Shown in pieces: positions 41,626-55,110 of a stretch of 64,000 nucleotides of DNA. Every line of letters begins with the position of its first letter. The first letter of the stretch is position 1. A program made the position numbers and the translations under genes. Below the pieces are notes generated by a model. It ran no database searches. It saw only the letters and a list, made by a program, of their open reading frames with translations, and was not told the DNA's origin. This stretch comes from Anomaloglossus baeobatrachus (Eukaryota; Chordata; Amphibia; Anura; Aromobatidae), in assembly GCF_048569485.1 (NCBI RefSeq), contig NC_134357.1:477797260-477861259 (forward strand), given 5' to 3'.

Positions 41626-42788
41626 TGTGGCGCCCTGGACAAGCCAGGTCGTCACAGGTACTGCAACAACACACCCCACACCCCGAGATAGGCACATCAG
41701 TCACACACACAAATCCTTGTTGCCTCCCTCCATGAGCTGATGTCCACACCAGGGGGTGGAGCCAGGCGGTTGGCCCCACCCACTGAGGAGTTCACAGTCC
41801 TGGAGGCGGGAAAGGAAGTCAGTGTAGTCCAGAGAGTGAAGTAGAAGGAGTGAAGTGGCAAGTGAGGAGCAGACTGACCGTGTCCGGGTACGTGGCCCGG
41901 GCACCGAGAGCAAGGTTGGCAGACGGTGGTGGCCGTCTGCAGGAGAGGCCGATCGACGCAGAACTGTAGGACCGGGGACGGGCGGTGGCCCGCCGGTACC
42001 GAACCAGGGAGCGAAGAGAAGCCAGCACAAACCGGCAGGGCCTACGGACCCCGACCAGGCTTGGAGTCGCCGTTAAACCGGTCAAATCCGTTAGCGACCG
42101 GAACCTCCGGGGTTTCCTAGCAACAAAGACCCGACTGAAGGCAACCGTCCAAGCCGAGAAAGGGAAACACAACTACCGCCACAGTTAGAATTCCCAGGGC
42201 CAGAGCCTGCGGGCAAAAGGGGCTCCTCCGGCCCATATCCAAGCTGGGGAGCGGGTTACCGGTGGGAAGCCATCGGGACCGAAGATACACAACAGGTGCA
42301 GGGAAAGGCAGCCACCACCAACCTACCGGGAGTAACCACAGCAGCCGGCTGCGGGACCCGTCCATCCAGCCATTTGTTTTACTGGAGACTCTGTATCCAT
42401 CATTGGCTGAGGTAGTACCACCGTGCCGTCCGGCACCGCGCTGCCCCCGCGACCCTGCTCCTCACCAACCCTGCCTCCCCCATCCCACCTCACCGGGCCC
42501 CGGGACCACCAAATCCCCCTACCCACGGAGGGGAAAGAAACATCTCGGCTGCTCCCTGTCATCTCTCCCGGGATCCCCGTCCAGAGCAGCAGTGGTGCTC
42601 CCAACCTCACCCCAAACCGTGGGTGGCGTCACAAACCAACTCCCCAAACCCCAAACCATCCCTTTTCACTGCACGGGCGAGGAGCGCCGCTCGAGTCCCC
42701 GGATCCGGCCCACCGCTCGAGCCACCGAGCAGCAGCAGCGCCGGACCCGAGCGTGGTGAGCGCAGCGTCCCCCTCCCCGCCCGCGACA
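41626..42788. mobile_element. Probable solo LTR, 1.16 kb
   Basis: Starts TGTGGCGCCCTGGAC and ends CCCGCGACA (TG...CA) between 4-bp duplicates CCAG (41622-41625 and 42789-42792). It is GC-rich with no gag or pol sequence, as expected for a single LTR left after recombination. The family is not identified; retrovirus-like or Gypsy is possible. Confidence 0.65.
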
Positions 42789-42792
42789 CCAG

Positions 42793-43502
42793 CTTGATAG
42801 AAAAAAGCTTTTAAGTATCTGTTCTACTGTCAAGCTTTGGTGGTCGGTCTCCAAGGATACCAGCTGTATACAAAAGAGTGAAAGTTATAATGGCGGCTAG
42901 ATATATCTAATGAACTGACGACTCAAGGACTCTTCTTGTCATATTAGAGTCCGAAATGGAGACAGGAATCTGAGTTACCCTATTAAAATCAATGAGCCTA
43001 TTATAGCTGATGGGAGACACCTTAAAGGAGCTGTACAGGCAGCCATATTGGAAATTTAGGACGATGAATTGAATGTGTCCTAATTAAAGGGGTATTCCAG
43101 CCAGAAACATCAGATCAAGGGCAGTATTTGGTATTATTCAAGGGTCCCATGGATGAGTGGAGACCCTCTTTTCACTTTTAATTTTACCTTCTCGCTTTCC
43201 AGCAAATAACGTTTTTCTTCTTCGGTCTGTATAGTTATATCAGGGCTTGTTCTTCTGCCATTTGGGGGCCATACGACTTTCCAGTCTATTTTTATTCTCT
43301 TATTCGGAGGTGGAGTGACAAAAATATTTTCTTTTCTTGTTTCGGCATTCACCATATGAGATAAATATGATATTAGTTACGCACACGGCAATACCAAATG
43401 CATTATTTGTTTCTTATTATTTTATTTTCTATATTCTCAAGGATAAAGGAGGACGAGGTGTGATATGAGGGGCAATATATATATATATATATATATATAT
43501 AT
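42793..43502. other. Intergenic; isolated TTAAAGGGGTATTCCAG end
   Basis: The motif near 43083 is the typical outer end of a TTAA-type repeat family, but I see no matching second end. An (AT)n run lies at about 43475-43502. Otherwise nothing recognised. Confidence 0.4.
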
Positions 43503-44578
<1,076 letters not shown>

Positions 44579-44754
44579 TAGCGACGGGCATTAGGAGTCA
44601 CATCTCCCCATTTCCAACCCCTTTAAATGCTGCTGTCACAATTGACAGAGGCATCTAAAGCGGTAAACTATACAATAGATGGATTTGGCTGGCAGCTGTA
44701 TAACGCAGCAGGCACCTGCGCTGTCAGATGCAGTGCTCACATCTTCTGTACATA

Positions 44755-45661
44755 CAGTGTGTCCACCCATATCCTGTCCACCGCCATTAACTTGAGAACG
44801 GTGGCAGCTATAGGCATAGAAGTGGTGTCTAGGTATAGTAAAGTAGCCATGCGCTACGCAGTGAAACCACCTTTAGCGCCACCTGGTGGAAAACAACGGA
44901 GTTAGCATTTTTATCTCGAAAATGGAACAAGATAGAGAAAAAAAGTGAATTAAAAAATTGTAGGGCATCATCAATTCAATATGAATCGACACCTTGCATA
45001 CAGAAATGCTATGCTATGAAACCCATGACCCTCCCCAAAACATTGAATGCTGGTCACGCATATGGCGCTCATTTAACTTTGATGTTCAAAGTGGCCACCG
45101 TCAGCTGCAATGCACATCTGGCCTCTGGACAGCATACTGGATCTTGCTGCACGTTGTGCAATATGGTAGGTGACACGTTTGCACAAGCATCTGTAATACG
45201 TCATCGTAGGGCCTGCAATGTTGGTGGATGGGTCGCATACACCTGCTGTTTGATGTGACCTCACAGAAAGAAGTCCAATGGGGTCAGGTCAGGTGAGCGT
45301 GGAGGCCACTCCATGCAGCCACCATACCCAATGACTTGTAGGAAGGTCTCCATGAGGTATCGCTTCACGTCCACAGCCTTGTGAGTTTTATATGTTCTAA
45401 TCATAGCATTTCTGTATGCAAGGTGTCGATTCGTATTGAATTGATGATGCCCTACAACTTTGTGATTCACTTTTTTTTCTCTATCTCGTTCCGTTTTCGA
45501 GATAAAAATGCTAACTCCGTTGTTTTCCACCAGGTGGCGCTATAGGTGGTTTTATTGCGTAGCACATGGCTACTTTACTATACCTAGACACCACTTCTAT
45601 GCCTATAGCTGCCGCCGTTCTCAAGTTAATGGCGGTGGACAGGATATGGGTGGAGACACTG
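44755..45661 (-). mobile_element. 907-bp mariner-like derivative with ~290-bp terminal inverted repeats
   Basis: The ends CAGTGTGTCCACCCATATCC and GGATATGGGTGGAGACACTG are inverted, with TA on both sides. The inverted arms continue through CCATTAACTTGAGAACGG, GCGCCACCTGGTGGAAAACA and ACACCTTGCATACAGAAATG, about 290 bp each. The 330-bp centre reads on the minus strand as the end of an IS630/mariner transposase (GYGGCMEWPPRSPDLTPLDFFL, then GHIKQQVYATHPP after a stop where Trp is usual). It is therefore an internal-deletion derivative of a larger transposon. Confidence 0.8.
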
Positions 45662-45663
45662 TA

Positions 45664-46330
45664 TATACGGAGGATGTTGCCAATTGAAAACTGATCATAG
45701 AGGACCCCCAAGGTGCTGTGGGCCCCCAGGTGCTGCTTTCCACCCTGGCTATATCACTTGGACAAGATTCCCTGTGCAAACCCAGCTCCATGTGTAGTGT
45801 GTTCGCATCTGCTTTGCTTTGTTTCTAGGATAGGGATTCCCCTCGGTCATTTCCTGCGTTTATTCCTCAACCATAAAAAAACCTCTTTCGCCCCCTCCGA
45901 GTGTTCCCCGCAGCGCGCACGCCCTGCAGCTGTTCTGTGCCGTGAGCGCACGCTTCAGGAATCCAGTGTGGAAACATTTCTGTATGCGTTTTGGAAACTG
46001 GGCGAAAAAGAGCCCGTAACCATGGCGGTCACAAAACAAACGTGTCGTAATCCTTCCCCCCCCCTCCGTATGCCCTTCCCTGCCACTGGAGAGGGGTTCT
46101 GGGAACTCGGCATCTTCGGAGAGAAGACTTAAGAGACCTATTCCTGTAAAGTAGCCGTCATTTGTAGTCACACATGACTAACAGATCAAGCTGGCCTTGG
46201 AGGGGGGGGGTCATCCGAAGAAATCGCTTATACAGCAACTCACTCATAAAGGTCTGGGTTCAGAACGGTTCTGGGTTCTTCTGATTTTTGCCATTCAGTA
46301 GGTTGAGAAAGATGGATAACATGGAGTAGA
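45664..46330. other. Intergenic, no recognised gene
   Basis: An ORF of 139 codons (45713-46132) has no recognisable motif and lies in sequence with many CpG. I do not call it a gene. Confidence 0.4.
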
Positions 46331-46339
46331 GATAATGGG

Positions 46340-47995
46340 CAAAAGAAAGCTGGATGTCAGAGATTATGGAGGCTAGGGACAGCTGGATGACAGAGATTAT
46401 GGAGGCTAGGGAAAGCTGGAAGACAGAGATTATGGAGGCTAGGGAAAGCTGGATGACAGAGACTATGGAGGCTAGGGAAACCTGGATGACAGAGATTATG
46501 GAGGCTAGGGAAAGCTGGATGACAGAGATTATGGAGGCTAGGGAAAGCTGGATGACAGAGATTATGGAGGCTAGGGACAGCTGGATGACAGAGATTATGG
46601 AGGCTAGGGACAGCTGGATGACAGAGATTATGGAGGCTAGGGAAAGCTGGATGACAGAGATTATGGAGGCTAGGGAAACCTGGATGACAGAGATTATGGA
46701 GGCTAGGGAAAGCTGGATGACAGAGATTATGGAGGCTAGGGACAGCTGGATGACAGATTATGATGGATAGGGAAAGCTGGATGACAGAGATTATGGAGGC
46801 TAGGGACAGCTGGATGACAGAGATTATGGAGGCTAGGGAAAGCTGGATGACAGAGATTATGATGGATAGGGAAAGCTGGATGACAGAGATTATGATGGAT
46901 AGGGAAAATTGGATGACAAAGGTTATGGAGGCTAGGGAAAGCTGGATGACAGAGATTATGATGGATAGGGAAAGCTGGATGACAGATTATGATGGATAGG
47001 GAAATCTGGTTGACAGTTATTATGGAGGATAGGGAAAGGTAGATGTCAGAGATTATGGAGGCTATGGAAAGCTGGATGACAGAGATTATGATGGATAGAG
47101 AAAGCTCGATGACAAAGATTATGGAGGCTAGGGAAAGCTAGATGACAGATTATGATGGATAGGGAAAGCTAGATGACAGAGATTATGGAGGCTAAGGAAA
47201 GCTGGATGACAGAGATTATGCACGCTAGGGAAAGCTGGATGACAGAGATTATGAAGGCTAGGGAAAGCTGAATGATATAAAGAACAGATTATACGGCAAA
47301 AGAAAACTAGATGACAGAGATTATGCACGCTAGAGAAAGTTGGATGACATGAAGACATTATGGGGCAAAGGAACGCTCGATGACAGATTATGGAGGCTAG
47401 GGAAAGATGGATTACAAAAAAAAAGACATTATGGGGCAAATGAAAGCTCAGTGACAGAGATTATGGGGGCTAGGGAAAGCTGGATGACAGATATTATGGA
47501 GGCTAGGGAAAGTTGAATGACACAAAGAAGACATATGGGGAAAAGGAAAAATCAATGACAGATTATGGGGGCTAGGGAAAGCTGGATGACATAAAGTAGA
47601 GATTATGGGGCAAGGGAAAACTGGATGACAGAGATTACTGGGCAAGGGTAAACTGGATGGCATAAAGTACAGATTATGGGGTGAAGGAAAGATGGATGAC
47701 AGAGATTATGGAGGCTAGGGAAAACTGGATGACAAAAAGTAGAGATTACGGGGGCAAAGAAAAGCTGAGTGGCAGAGGTTATGGAGGCTAGGGAAAGATG
47801 GATGATATAAAGTAGAGATTAAGGGGTTTAGAGAAAGCTGAATGACAGATTAAAGAGCAAGGGAAAGACGGATGACAAAATACAGATTATGGGGCAAAGG
47901 AAAGCTGGATGACAGAGATTATGAAGACTAGGGAAAGCGACATAAAGCAGAGACTATGGGGCAAAGGAAAACTGTATGACTAAAGTAGAGATTAT
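46340..47995. repeat. 33-bp minisatellite, about 50 units, decaying to the right
   Basis: The unit GATTATGGAGGCTAGGGAAA + GCTGGATGACAGA is 33 bp and almost perfect from 46350 to 46750, then mixed with GATTATGATGGATAGGG variants, and degenerate after 47250 with ATAAAGTAGAGATTATGGGG variants. The 33-bp length (11 codons, EIMEARESWMT) keeps a frame open, which explains the repetitive ORFs. Confidence 0.95.
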
Positions 47996-47999
47996 GGGG

Positions 48000-48690
48000 T
48001 GTTTTTTTATAGTCTCATCATGGCTGATAACAGAGAACAATATAGCTGACAATGACAATGGTCCTATTGTGAGCACGAGGGTGTGATGGCAGCGCCTGGG
48101 GTAAACGTGCGCCCAGACAGAGAGCTCAAAGAAGCGTCTGGCACGGCACCTCTGGCTTTACAGGACTTGTTCATACAGGTGTTTGGGATCCAAACCACAA
48201 AGCCGCCCCCCCTTCTAAATTTCCTGGCACACAGATAGGAATCCGTATGTTTCCTCAATGGTCTTGTTGTCGTGGAAACAAGGAAGTGCGTCCGAGGCGG
48301 CGCTAACAGGAATAAAATTACGGATTATGACGCACGGGCGGCATTCCTAGCTGTGACAGAGGAAGGGATGACTTCCCTGAAGGAGACGGCCTCGCCTGTT
48401 AACCCTGCTGTATACAATACACTGAGCCGCTCCTGAGCCCGCTGGCGGCCATGTCAGAGATGTCTCACCTGGATTAACCATTTGACATCCTCACCTGGCG
48501 GGGGAGTGGGCTGTGACAGATGTCATGGCGGTCACCCAGCTTTCCCAGAGACAGATATAACTAAGAAAGCGCATCAACATAGAATTTAAGAGGGTCCTCC
48601 ATGTACAGGGCACCTGGGGGCTCATGGACACCACTGGATGGATTATTTTAGCTGGTTATGTGACATCATCAATCTAGACGTAGTGATGTC
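48000..48690. other. Intergenic, non-repetitive, GC-richer block
   Basis: A stretch of unique-looking sequence between two satellites, with a CpG-containing part near 48280-48450. No exon recognised; a regulatory element for SOCS3 is possible but unsupported. Confidence 0.35.
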
Positions 48691-48699
48691 ACCAGTGGA

Positions 48700-48716
48700 A
48701 AACACACACACACACA

Positions 48717-48758
<42 letters not shown>

Positions 48759-48760
48759 CT
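48700..48760. repeat. (CA)n microsatellite
   Basis: A nearly uninterrupted ACAC tract next to the satellite that follows. Confidence 0.95.
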
Positions 48761-48959
48761 CACTCAAATAATATACATAGATATAATAAATCACACACTA
48801 GCATATGTAGATACTGCATGCATACACACTATGACATCTATACACACAGCAACTGAGCTGTATGCCAAGAAATCCATACACACCGACATTCACACACACA
48901 CACAAACACGTGTATATATAGACACACCAACTCAGACACAAAAAACATACACATTATAA

Positions 48960-50690
48960 GCATCCATACATACACATACAGCAACTCAGATACACACTGA
49001 AAGCATACATCCATATATACACATACACACTGAAAGCATATACCCATATATACACATACACACACAGCAACTCAGATACACACTGAAAGCATACATCCAT
49101 ATATACACATACACACTGAAAGCATATATCCATATATACACATACACACACAGCAACTCAGATACACACTGAAAGCATACATCCATATATACACATACAC
49201 ACTGAAAGCATATACCCATATATACACATACACACACAGCAACTCAGATACACACTGAAAGCATACATCCATATATACACATACACACTGAAAGCATATA
49301 TCCATATATACACATACACACACAGCAACTCAGATACACACTGAAAGCATACATCCATGTATACACATACACACTGAAAGCATATATCCATATATACACA
49401 TACACACACAGCAACTCAGATACACACTGAAAGCATACATCTATATATACACATACACACACAGCAGCTCAGATACACACTGAAAGCATACATCCATATA
49501 TACACATACACACTGAAAGCATATATCCATATATACACATACACACACAGCAACTCAGATACACACTGAAAGCATACATCCATGTATACACATACACACT
49601 GAAAGCATATATCCATATATACACATACACACACAGCAACTCAGATACACACTGAAAGCATACATCTATATATACACATACACACACAGCAGCTCAGATA
49701 CACACTGAAAGCATACATCCATATATACACATACACACACAGCAACTCAGATACACACTGAAAGCATATATCCATATATACACATACACACACAGCAACT
49801 CAGATACACACTGAAAGCATACATCTATATATACACATACACACACAGCAACTCAGATACACACTGAAAGCATATATCCATATATACACATACACACACA
49901 GCAACTCAGATACACACTGAAAGCATACATCTATATATACACATACACACACAGCAACTCAGATACACACTGAAAGCATATATCCATATATACACATACA
50001 CACACAGCAACTCAGATACACACTGAAAGCATACATCCATATATACACATACACACTGAAAGCATATATCCATATATACACATACACACATAGCAACTCA
50101 GATACACACTGAAAGCATACATCCATATATACACATACACACATAGCAACTCAGATACACACTGAAAGCATACATCCATATATACACATACACACTGAAA
50201 GCATATATCCATATATACACATACACACACAGCAACGCAGATACACACTGAAAGCATACATCCATATATACACATACACACACAGCAACTCAGATACACA
50301 CTGAAAGCATACATCTATATATACACATACACACACAGCAACTCAGATACACACTGAAAGCATATATCCATATATACACATACACACACAGCAACTCAGA
50401 TACACACTGAAAGCATATATCCATATATACACATACACATACAGCAACTCAGATACACACTGAAAGCATATATCCATATATACACATACACACACAGCAA
50501 CTCAGATACACACTGAAAGCATATATCCATATATACACATACACACACAGCAACTCAGATACACACTGACAGCATACATCCATATATACACATACACACA
50601 CAGCAACTCAGATACACACTGAAAGCATATATCCATATATACACATACACACACAGCAACTCAGATATACACTGAAAGCATATATCCATA
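48960..50690. repeat. Compound 53/33-bp ACATAC satellite
   Basis: The unit ACACACAGCAACTCAGATAC + ACACTGAAAGCATACATCCATATATACACATAC is 53 bp; in many places a 33-bp shortened unit (ACACTGAAAGCATATATCCA...) follows, making an 86-bp higher-order unit. About 30-40 units in all. The many Cys/Val/Tyr ORFs on the minus strand are products of this repeat. Confidence 0.95.
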
Positions 50691-51500
50691 CATACACATA
50701 CAAACAAAAAATCTCATACACACTAAAATACATACACATACACACACAACACACAAGATGCACACTTAGACATCTATACATATAGATACACACTAAGACA
50801 TTTATACATATACACTTAGACATCTATACATATACATACACACTAAGACATCTATACATATACATACACACTAAGACATCTATACATATACATACACACT
50901 AAGATATATACATACACACACAGCATCTCAGACACAATATACACACTAAGACATTAATCATATACCTACACACTAAGGCATCTATACATATACATACACA
51001 CTAAAACATCTATACGTATACATACACACCAAGACATCTATACATATTCATACACACTAAGGCATCTATACATATTCATACACATTAAGACATCCATATA
51101 CACACACACACACACATAAATATACACACACTAATATACATCCATGTACATAGACTAATGTTCATATAGCTATATATACATTACACAGACATAATTGTAT
51201 ATTTCCATGTTCGTATAGCCACGCACACATATAAATGTACACATACACGCATATGACATATATACATTACACACACACTCATACACACACATATAAGTGT
51301 ATACATACTGTACACACAAACTTTCATATAGCCACATATACACATTACAAACATAAATAAATGTATGTATACATAAATATATACACATGCATGTTTATGT
51401 AGCCACATATATACATTACACACACATATAGATGTACACACACTTTCATATAGCCACATGTATACATTACACACACATATAAATGTGTACGTATATACAC
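50690..51500. repeat. Degenerate CATACACACTAAGACATC repeats
   Basis: The satellite continues as looser units such as CATCTATACATATACATACA and, past 51120, CACACATATAAATGTACACA, fading out just before the SOCS3 3' end. Confidence 0.85.
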
Positions 51501-51536
51501 AATACATCAGACATGTTTCCAAAAAAAATACTTCTG

Positions 51537-51542
51537 TTTATT
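51537..51542 (-). promoter_or_regulatory. socs3: Candidate SOCS3 poly(A) signal
   Basis: AATAAA on the gene's strand, about 800 bp after the stop. A second candidate lies near 51785. The 3' UTR between includes AU-rich ATTTA motifs (for example near 51978), fitting an unstable immediate-early mRNA. Confidence 0.5.
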
Positions 51543-52345
51543 ATAAATTATAAAGCCTGGTGTAAAATATAAATTAGTGCAAATGTCCCAGATAAGTGGT
51601 GCCTTTAGGGGGCGCCATGTAAACATAAATGAGGTCACAATGGCAAATTCTGCCCTAGGACATGGGGTTATTCTGGTCCAGTCTCTTCTTGTGCAATATT
51701 GTCCTGATCCAGATTCTTCACATTCACACGGCCGTGACAGGACTCTGCGTCCTCCATCTTGCCCCTACGACTTTCTCCCCTCCCCCAACCCCCATCATCT
51801 TTATTCTATTAACCATAGTCAAGTTTCTTCATAAAGCCGCCTCCATGCGAGGGGCCAAGTTGCTTGTCGGAAATTTGTGCAAAACGTCCAGATGTGTCCA
51901 TCACACCGGTTATAATGCCCCGAGGTGTGTGTGCGGTTAACCCTTTCTCTTCCAGCAGATTAAGGCTACGTCGGTGACAATAAATATTTCTTCCATATAA
52001 CCAATGTGGACATTCAGTGCAAGTCGGGTGCTTGGCTCTGGTCTTGTGCTAAGGGAAGTATACTAGAGCCAAACCTGCAGTCTCCATAGTCCTGCACCTG
52101 TGTAAACGTGTAGGGTTGGGTATAGTCAGCGATGCTGGGGGTCTTGACCATCTCTCATTTGGCGTTAGGTCACGTCTAAGCCCCATGTCTGTCTCCGTCT
52201 TAGTAGGCACTTGATGATTCTTCCATAGTGATCAGATGGCATCAACGCCAACACTTGGCTCCTTCATTCAACCCGTGGCTCAAAAAGACGCTTTGAGGTT
52301 CCAGTCAGCCATAGTGCTCTTTCCACCATCTTTGTGGCTCCTTCA

Positions 52346-52927
52346 TTATACGGGAGAGTCGTATTCCTGTAGGAAGTCCTGTATGGGCAGGGGAAGTTGT
52401 TCCTTGGCACCATACTGTTCCGTCTGCCCGTTGACAGCCTTTCGGCAGAGATGTTGCAAGGAAGAGACACTTGAGAACAGAGGCCTAGATAGTAATAACG
52501 GGACGCGCTCCCCTGCGGCGTATATGTAATACCGCTTGCCATCGGAAGCCATATAATGCCAGAGAAGTTTTAGCACACAATCGAACCTCGGCACCGGCTG
52601 CAAACTGCGTGGGTCAGTCTGCAAAGAGAAGCCTTGAGGGTCGCACTGGATGCGCAAGTTCCTGGTGCCGGACTCTGTTTTGACGCTAAGGGTGAAGAAG
52701 TGTCTGCGATCCGAACTGTCCCGGATAAGGAAAGTGCCCGCCGGTTCGGCGCCAAGGAGTATGTTGGCCTGGGATCCGGATACAGTGCTCCAATAAAACC
52801 CGCTCTCCTGCAGTTTATGTACCGAACTCAGCACCAGGTTGTACTCGACTCGAGAGCTGAAGGTCCTGAGCCGAAGGTTGGAGTCCAATACCCGGGTCAT
52901 GCTCGGGAATTTGCTCTGAGTGACCAT
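52346..52927 (-). CDS. socs3: SOCS3, suppressor of cytokine signalling 3
   Basis: Cytoplasmic feedback inhibitor of JAK/STAT signalling and substrate receptor of an elongin BC-Cul5 ubiquitin ligase. A single coding exon of 193 codons starts MVTQSKFPSM. The kinase inhibitory region is LRLRTFSSRVEY (residues 18-29), and the extended SH2 helix VHKLQESGFYW follows. SH2 spans about 40-140 with the phosphotyrosine Arg69 in GTFLIRDSSD, then HFFTLSVKT, LRIQC and PVPRFDCVLKLLWHYM. The SOCS box is about 147-193, with BC box SLQHLCRKAV and Cul5 box LPLPIQDFL. Human SOCS3 has 225 aa; the difference is the PEST insertion in the SH2 BG loop, here only ASDGKR between HYM and YYIY. The ATG at 52927 is preceded by GTC and followed by the conserved MVT start. 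The coding exon extends to an acceptor at 53013-53015 (pyrimidine-rich, TTACAG), so the 5' UTR is split. Confidence 0.96.
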   Translation of the reverse strand: MVTQSKFPSMTRVLDSNLRLRTFSSRVEYNLVLSSVHKLQESGFYWSTVSGSQANILLGAEPAGTFLIRDSSDRRHFFTLSVKTESGTRNLRIQCDPQGFSLQTDPRSLQPVPRFDCVLKLLWHYMASDGKRYYIYAAGERVPLLLSRPLFSSVSSLQHLCRKAVNGQTEQYGAKEQLPLPIQDFLQEYDSPV

Positions 52928-53655
52928 GACGGTGGGAGCCAGCTTTGCTGCGATGCAGGATGGAGCCGGTGTGCCTCGTGGGAAGCGAAGAGCTGAATTC
53001 TGTTACAATTTTCTGTAATAAAAAAGGGGAAGAATTTAGGATTTTCTACTTAGAAGAAACGCACTTTGCCTAACCGGGAAGCTGAGATATGGGGAGCAGT
53101 ATGGCAGATATGGGGAGCTGTATGGCAGATATGGGGAGCTGTATGGCAGATATGGGGAGCTGTATGGCAGACTGATCATATCGAAGGGCTGGTGGTCACC
53201 ACTTAGCTTTTTTTCTAACTTAACCTAAAAGTATAGTCACCGAGGAAGTAAACCATCCCCCCAAACCACTAGTATGAGGACCCCCCAACAGATAGAAACC
53301 CATATCTCAGCTTCAGAAGAGGAGTCACACCTGAAATTCCAGGTTTTATACAGTCAGGCTTGACTTAAATGCAGCTGTGCTCAGCCCGCGTATCATTTGC
53401 ATAGCTTCCAGGTATTTACCACTACATTCTCAGAATAGACTATGAGTAAATACGAGATCAGCCTTTGCTTAACCCTTTAAACCATACAAATCCAGCTCCG
53501 CATTTCTGAATAGATAACCCTGACGTAGCAGATCTGCGGTGACATATGACACACTCAGCTCTGCTACATCTCCTATCACAGCAGAAACGAGGAGCCCTAC
53601 ACCGTCCTTAACCCAGAATTGAGAAAATGTACATTGACATACAATATAAAAAAAT

Positions 53656-53660
<5 letters not shown>

Positions 53661-53720
<60 letters not shown>
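53661..53720. repeat. (AT)n microsatellite in the SOCS3 intron
   Basis: About 30 TA dinucleotides without interruption. Confidence 0.97.
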
Positions 53721-53725
<5 letters not shown>

Positions 53726-53744
53726 TTCGAATTTAAATAAAAGG

Positions 53745-55110
53745 AAATGAAATACAATAAAAAAAGTCTAATTTAAATAACAATAAATGGAACATTTTTT
53801 TTTATTTAGAAGTTGGTAAAAAAAAAAAGAGAAAAAGTGAAATGCTAAAAAAAGATTTTTTTTTACTGAATTTAAGAAAAAAAATAAAATATTAAAAATT
53901 GCTTTTTATTTTATTTAAATTATTGGGGTTTTGTTACTGATATTAAGGGGAAAAATAACAAAATTTGAAAAATGTTATAAATATTATTATTATTTTTTTT
54001 ACTGAATTTAAGCAAAAAATGCAAAAATTGAATTTTTTTAAAATATTATTTTTTTTAATTTAAATTATTTTTTACTGAATTTAAGCAAAAAAAATAAAAA
54101 ATTAAACATTTTAGAAATATTACTTTTAATTTTTAGTTTAATTATATATTTTTTTACTATATCAAAAAAAATGCAAAAATTGAAATGTGAGAAATAAGAA
54201 ATATTACTTTTTATTTATATTATTTTTACTGAATTTAAGAAAAAAAAGCAAATAACTGAATATGTTGGAAATATTAAATATTACTTTTTATTTATATTAT
54301 TACTTTTTTACTGAATTTAACAAAAAAATGCAAAAAATTGAATATGTTGGAAATATTAAATGTTATTTTTTGTTTTAATTGAAATTATTTTTTTTACTGA
54401 ATTTAAGAAAACAAATGCATAAACTGAATATGTTGTAAATATTAAACATTATTTTTATTTATTTTTTTACTGAATTTAAGAAAAAAAAATCAAAAACTGA
54501 ATATGTTGGAAATATTAAATATTATTTTTTTATTTTTATTTAACATTATTTTCTTTACTGAATTTAAGGAAAAAAATGCAAAAATTGAATATTTTGGAAA
54601 TATTAAATGTTATTTTTTGTTTTTATTTAAATTATTTTTTTGCTGAATTTAAGAAAAAAATGCACAAACTGAATATGTTGGAAATATTAAATGTTGTTTT
54701 TTGGGTTTTTTTAAATTATTTTTTTATTGAATCTAGGGAAAAAAATGCAAAAACTGAATATGTTGGAAATATTTAATATTATTTTTTTATTTACATTTTT
54801 TTCACTGAATTTAAGAAAAAAATATAAAAATTGAATATGTTGGAAATATTAAATATTATTTTTAATTTTTTTTATTTTTATTTACCATTATTTATTCTCT
54901 TTACTGAATTTAGGAAAAAATGCAAAAATTGAATATGTTGGAAATATTTAATATTATTTTTTTATTTACATTTTTTCACTGAATTTAAGAAAAAAATATA
55001 AAAATTGAATATGTTGGAAATATTAAATATTATTTTATTTTATTTTTTTATTTATTTATTTTTTTACTGAATTTAGGAAAAAAAATGCAAAAGTTTACAA
55101 TTGTGGAAAT
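53745..55110. repeat. AT-rich satellite, unit about 70-90 bp, in the SOCS3 intron
   Basis: About 16 units on the theme TTTTTTACTGAATTTAAG + AAAAAAATGCAAAAACTGAA + TATGTTGGAAATATTAAATA + TTATTTTTTTATTT, of variable length because of A and T runs. It occupies about 60% of the intron. Confidence 0.92.

Noticed and set aside
45713-46132. 139-codon ORF as a gene
   Set aside because: No recognisable domain, no exon structure, and a competing ORF on the other strand.
46354-46999. Repetitive EIMEARESWMT protein as a coding gene
   Set aside because: The frame stays open only because the repeat unit is 33 bp; it breaks where the units vary, and no splice or start signals support a gene.
48960-50690. 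CRISPR-like regular repeat array
   Set aside because: Units are contiguous with no unique spacers, and the host is a vertebrate.
48838-51522. Many Cys/Val/Tyr-rich minus-strand ORFs
   Set aside because: Translation products of the 53/86-bp ACATAC satellite; no start context, no family.
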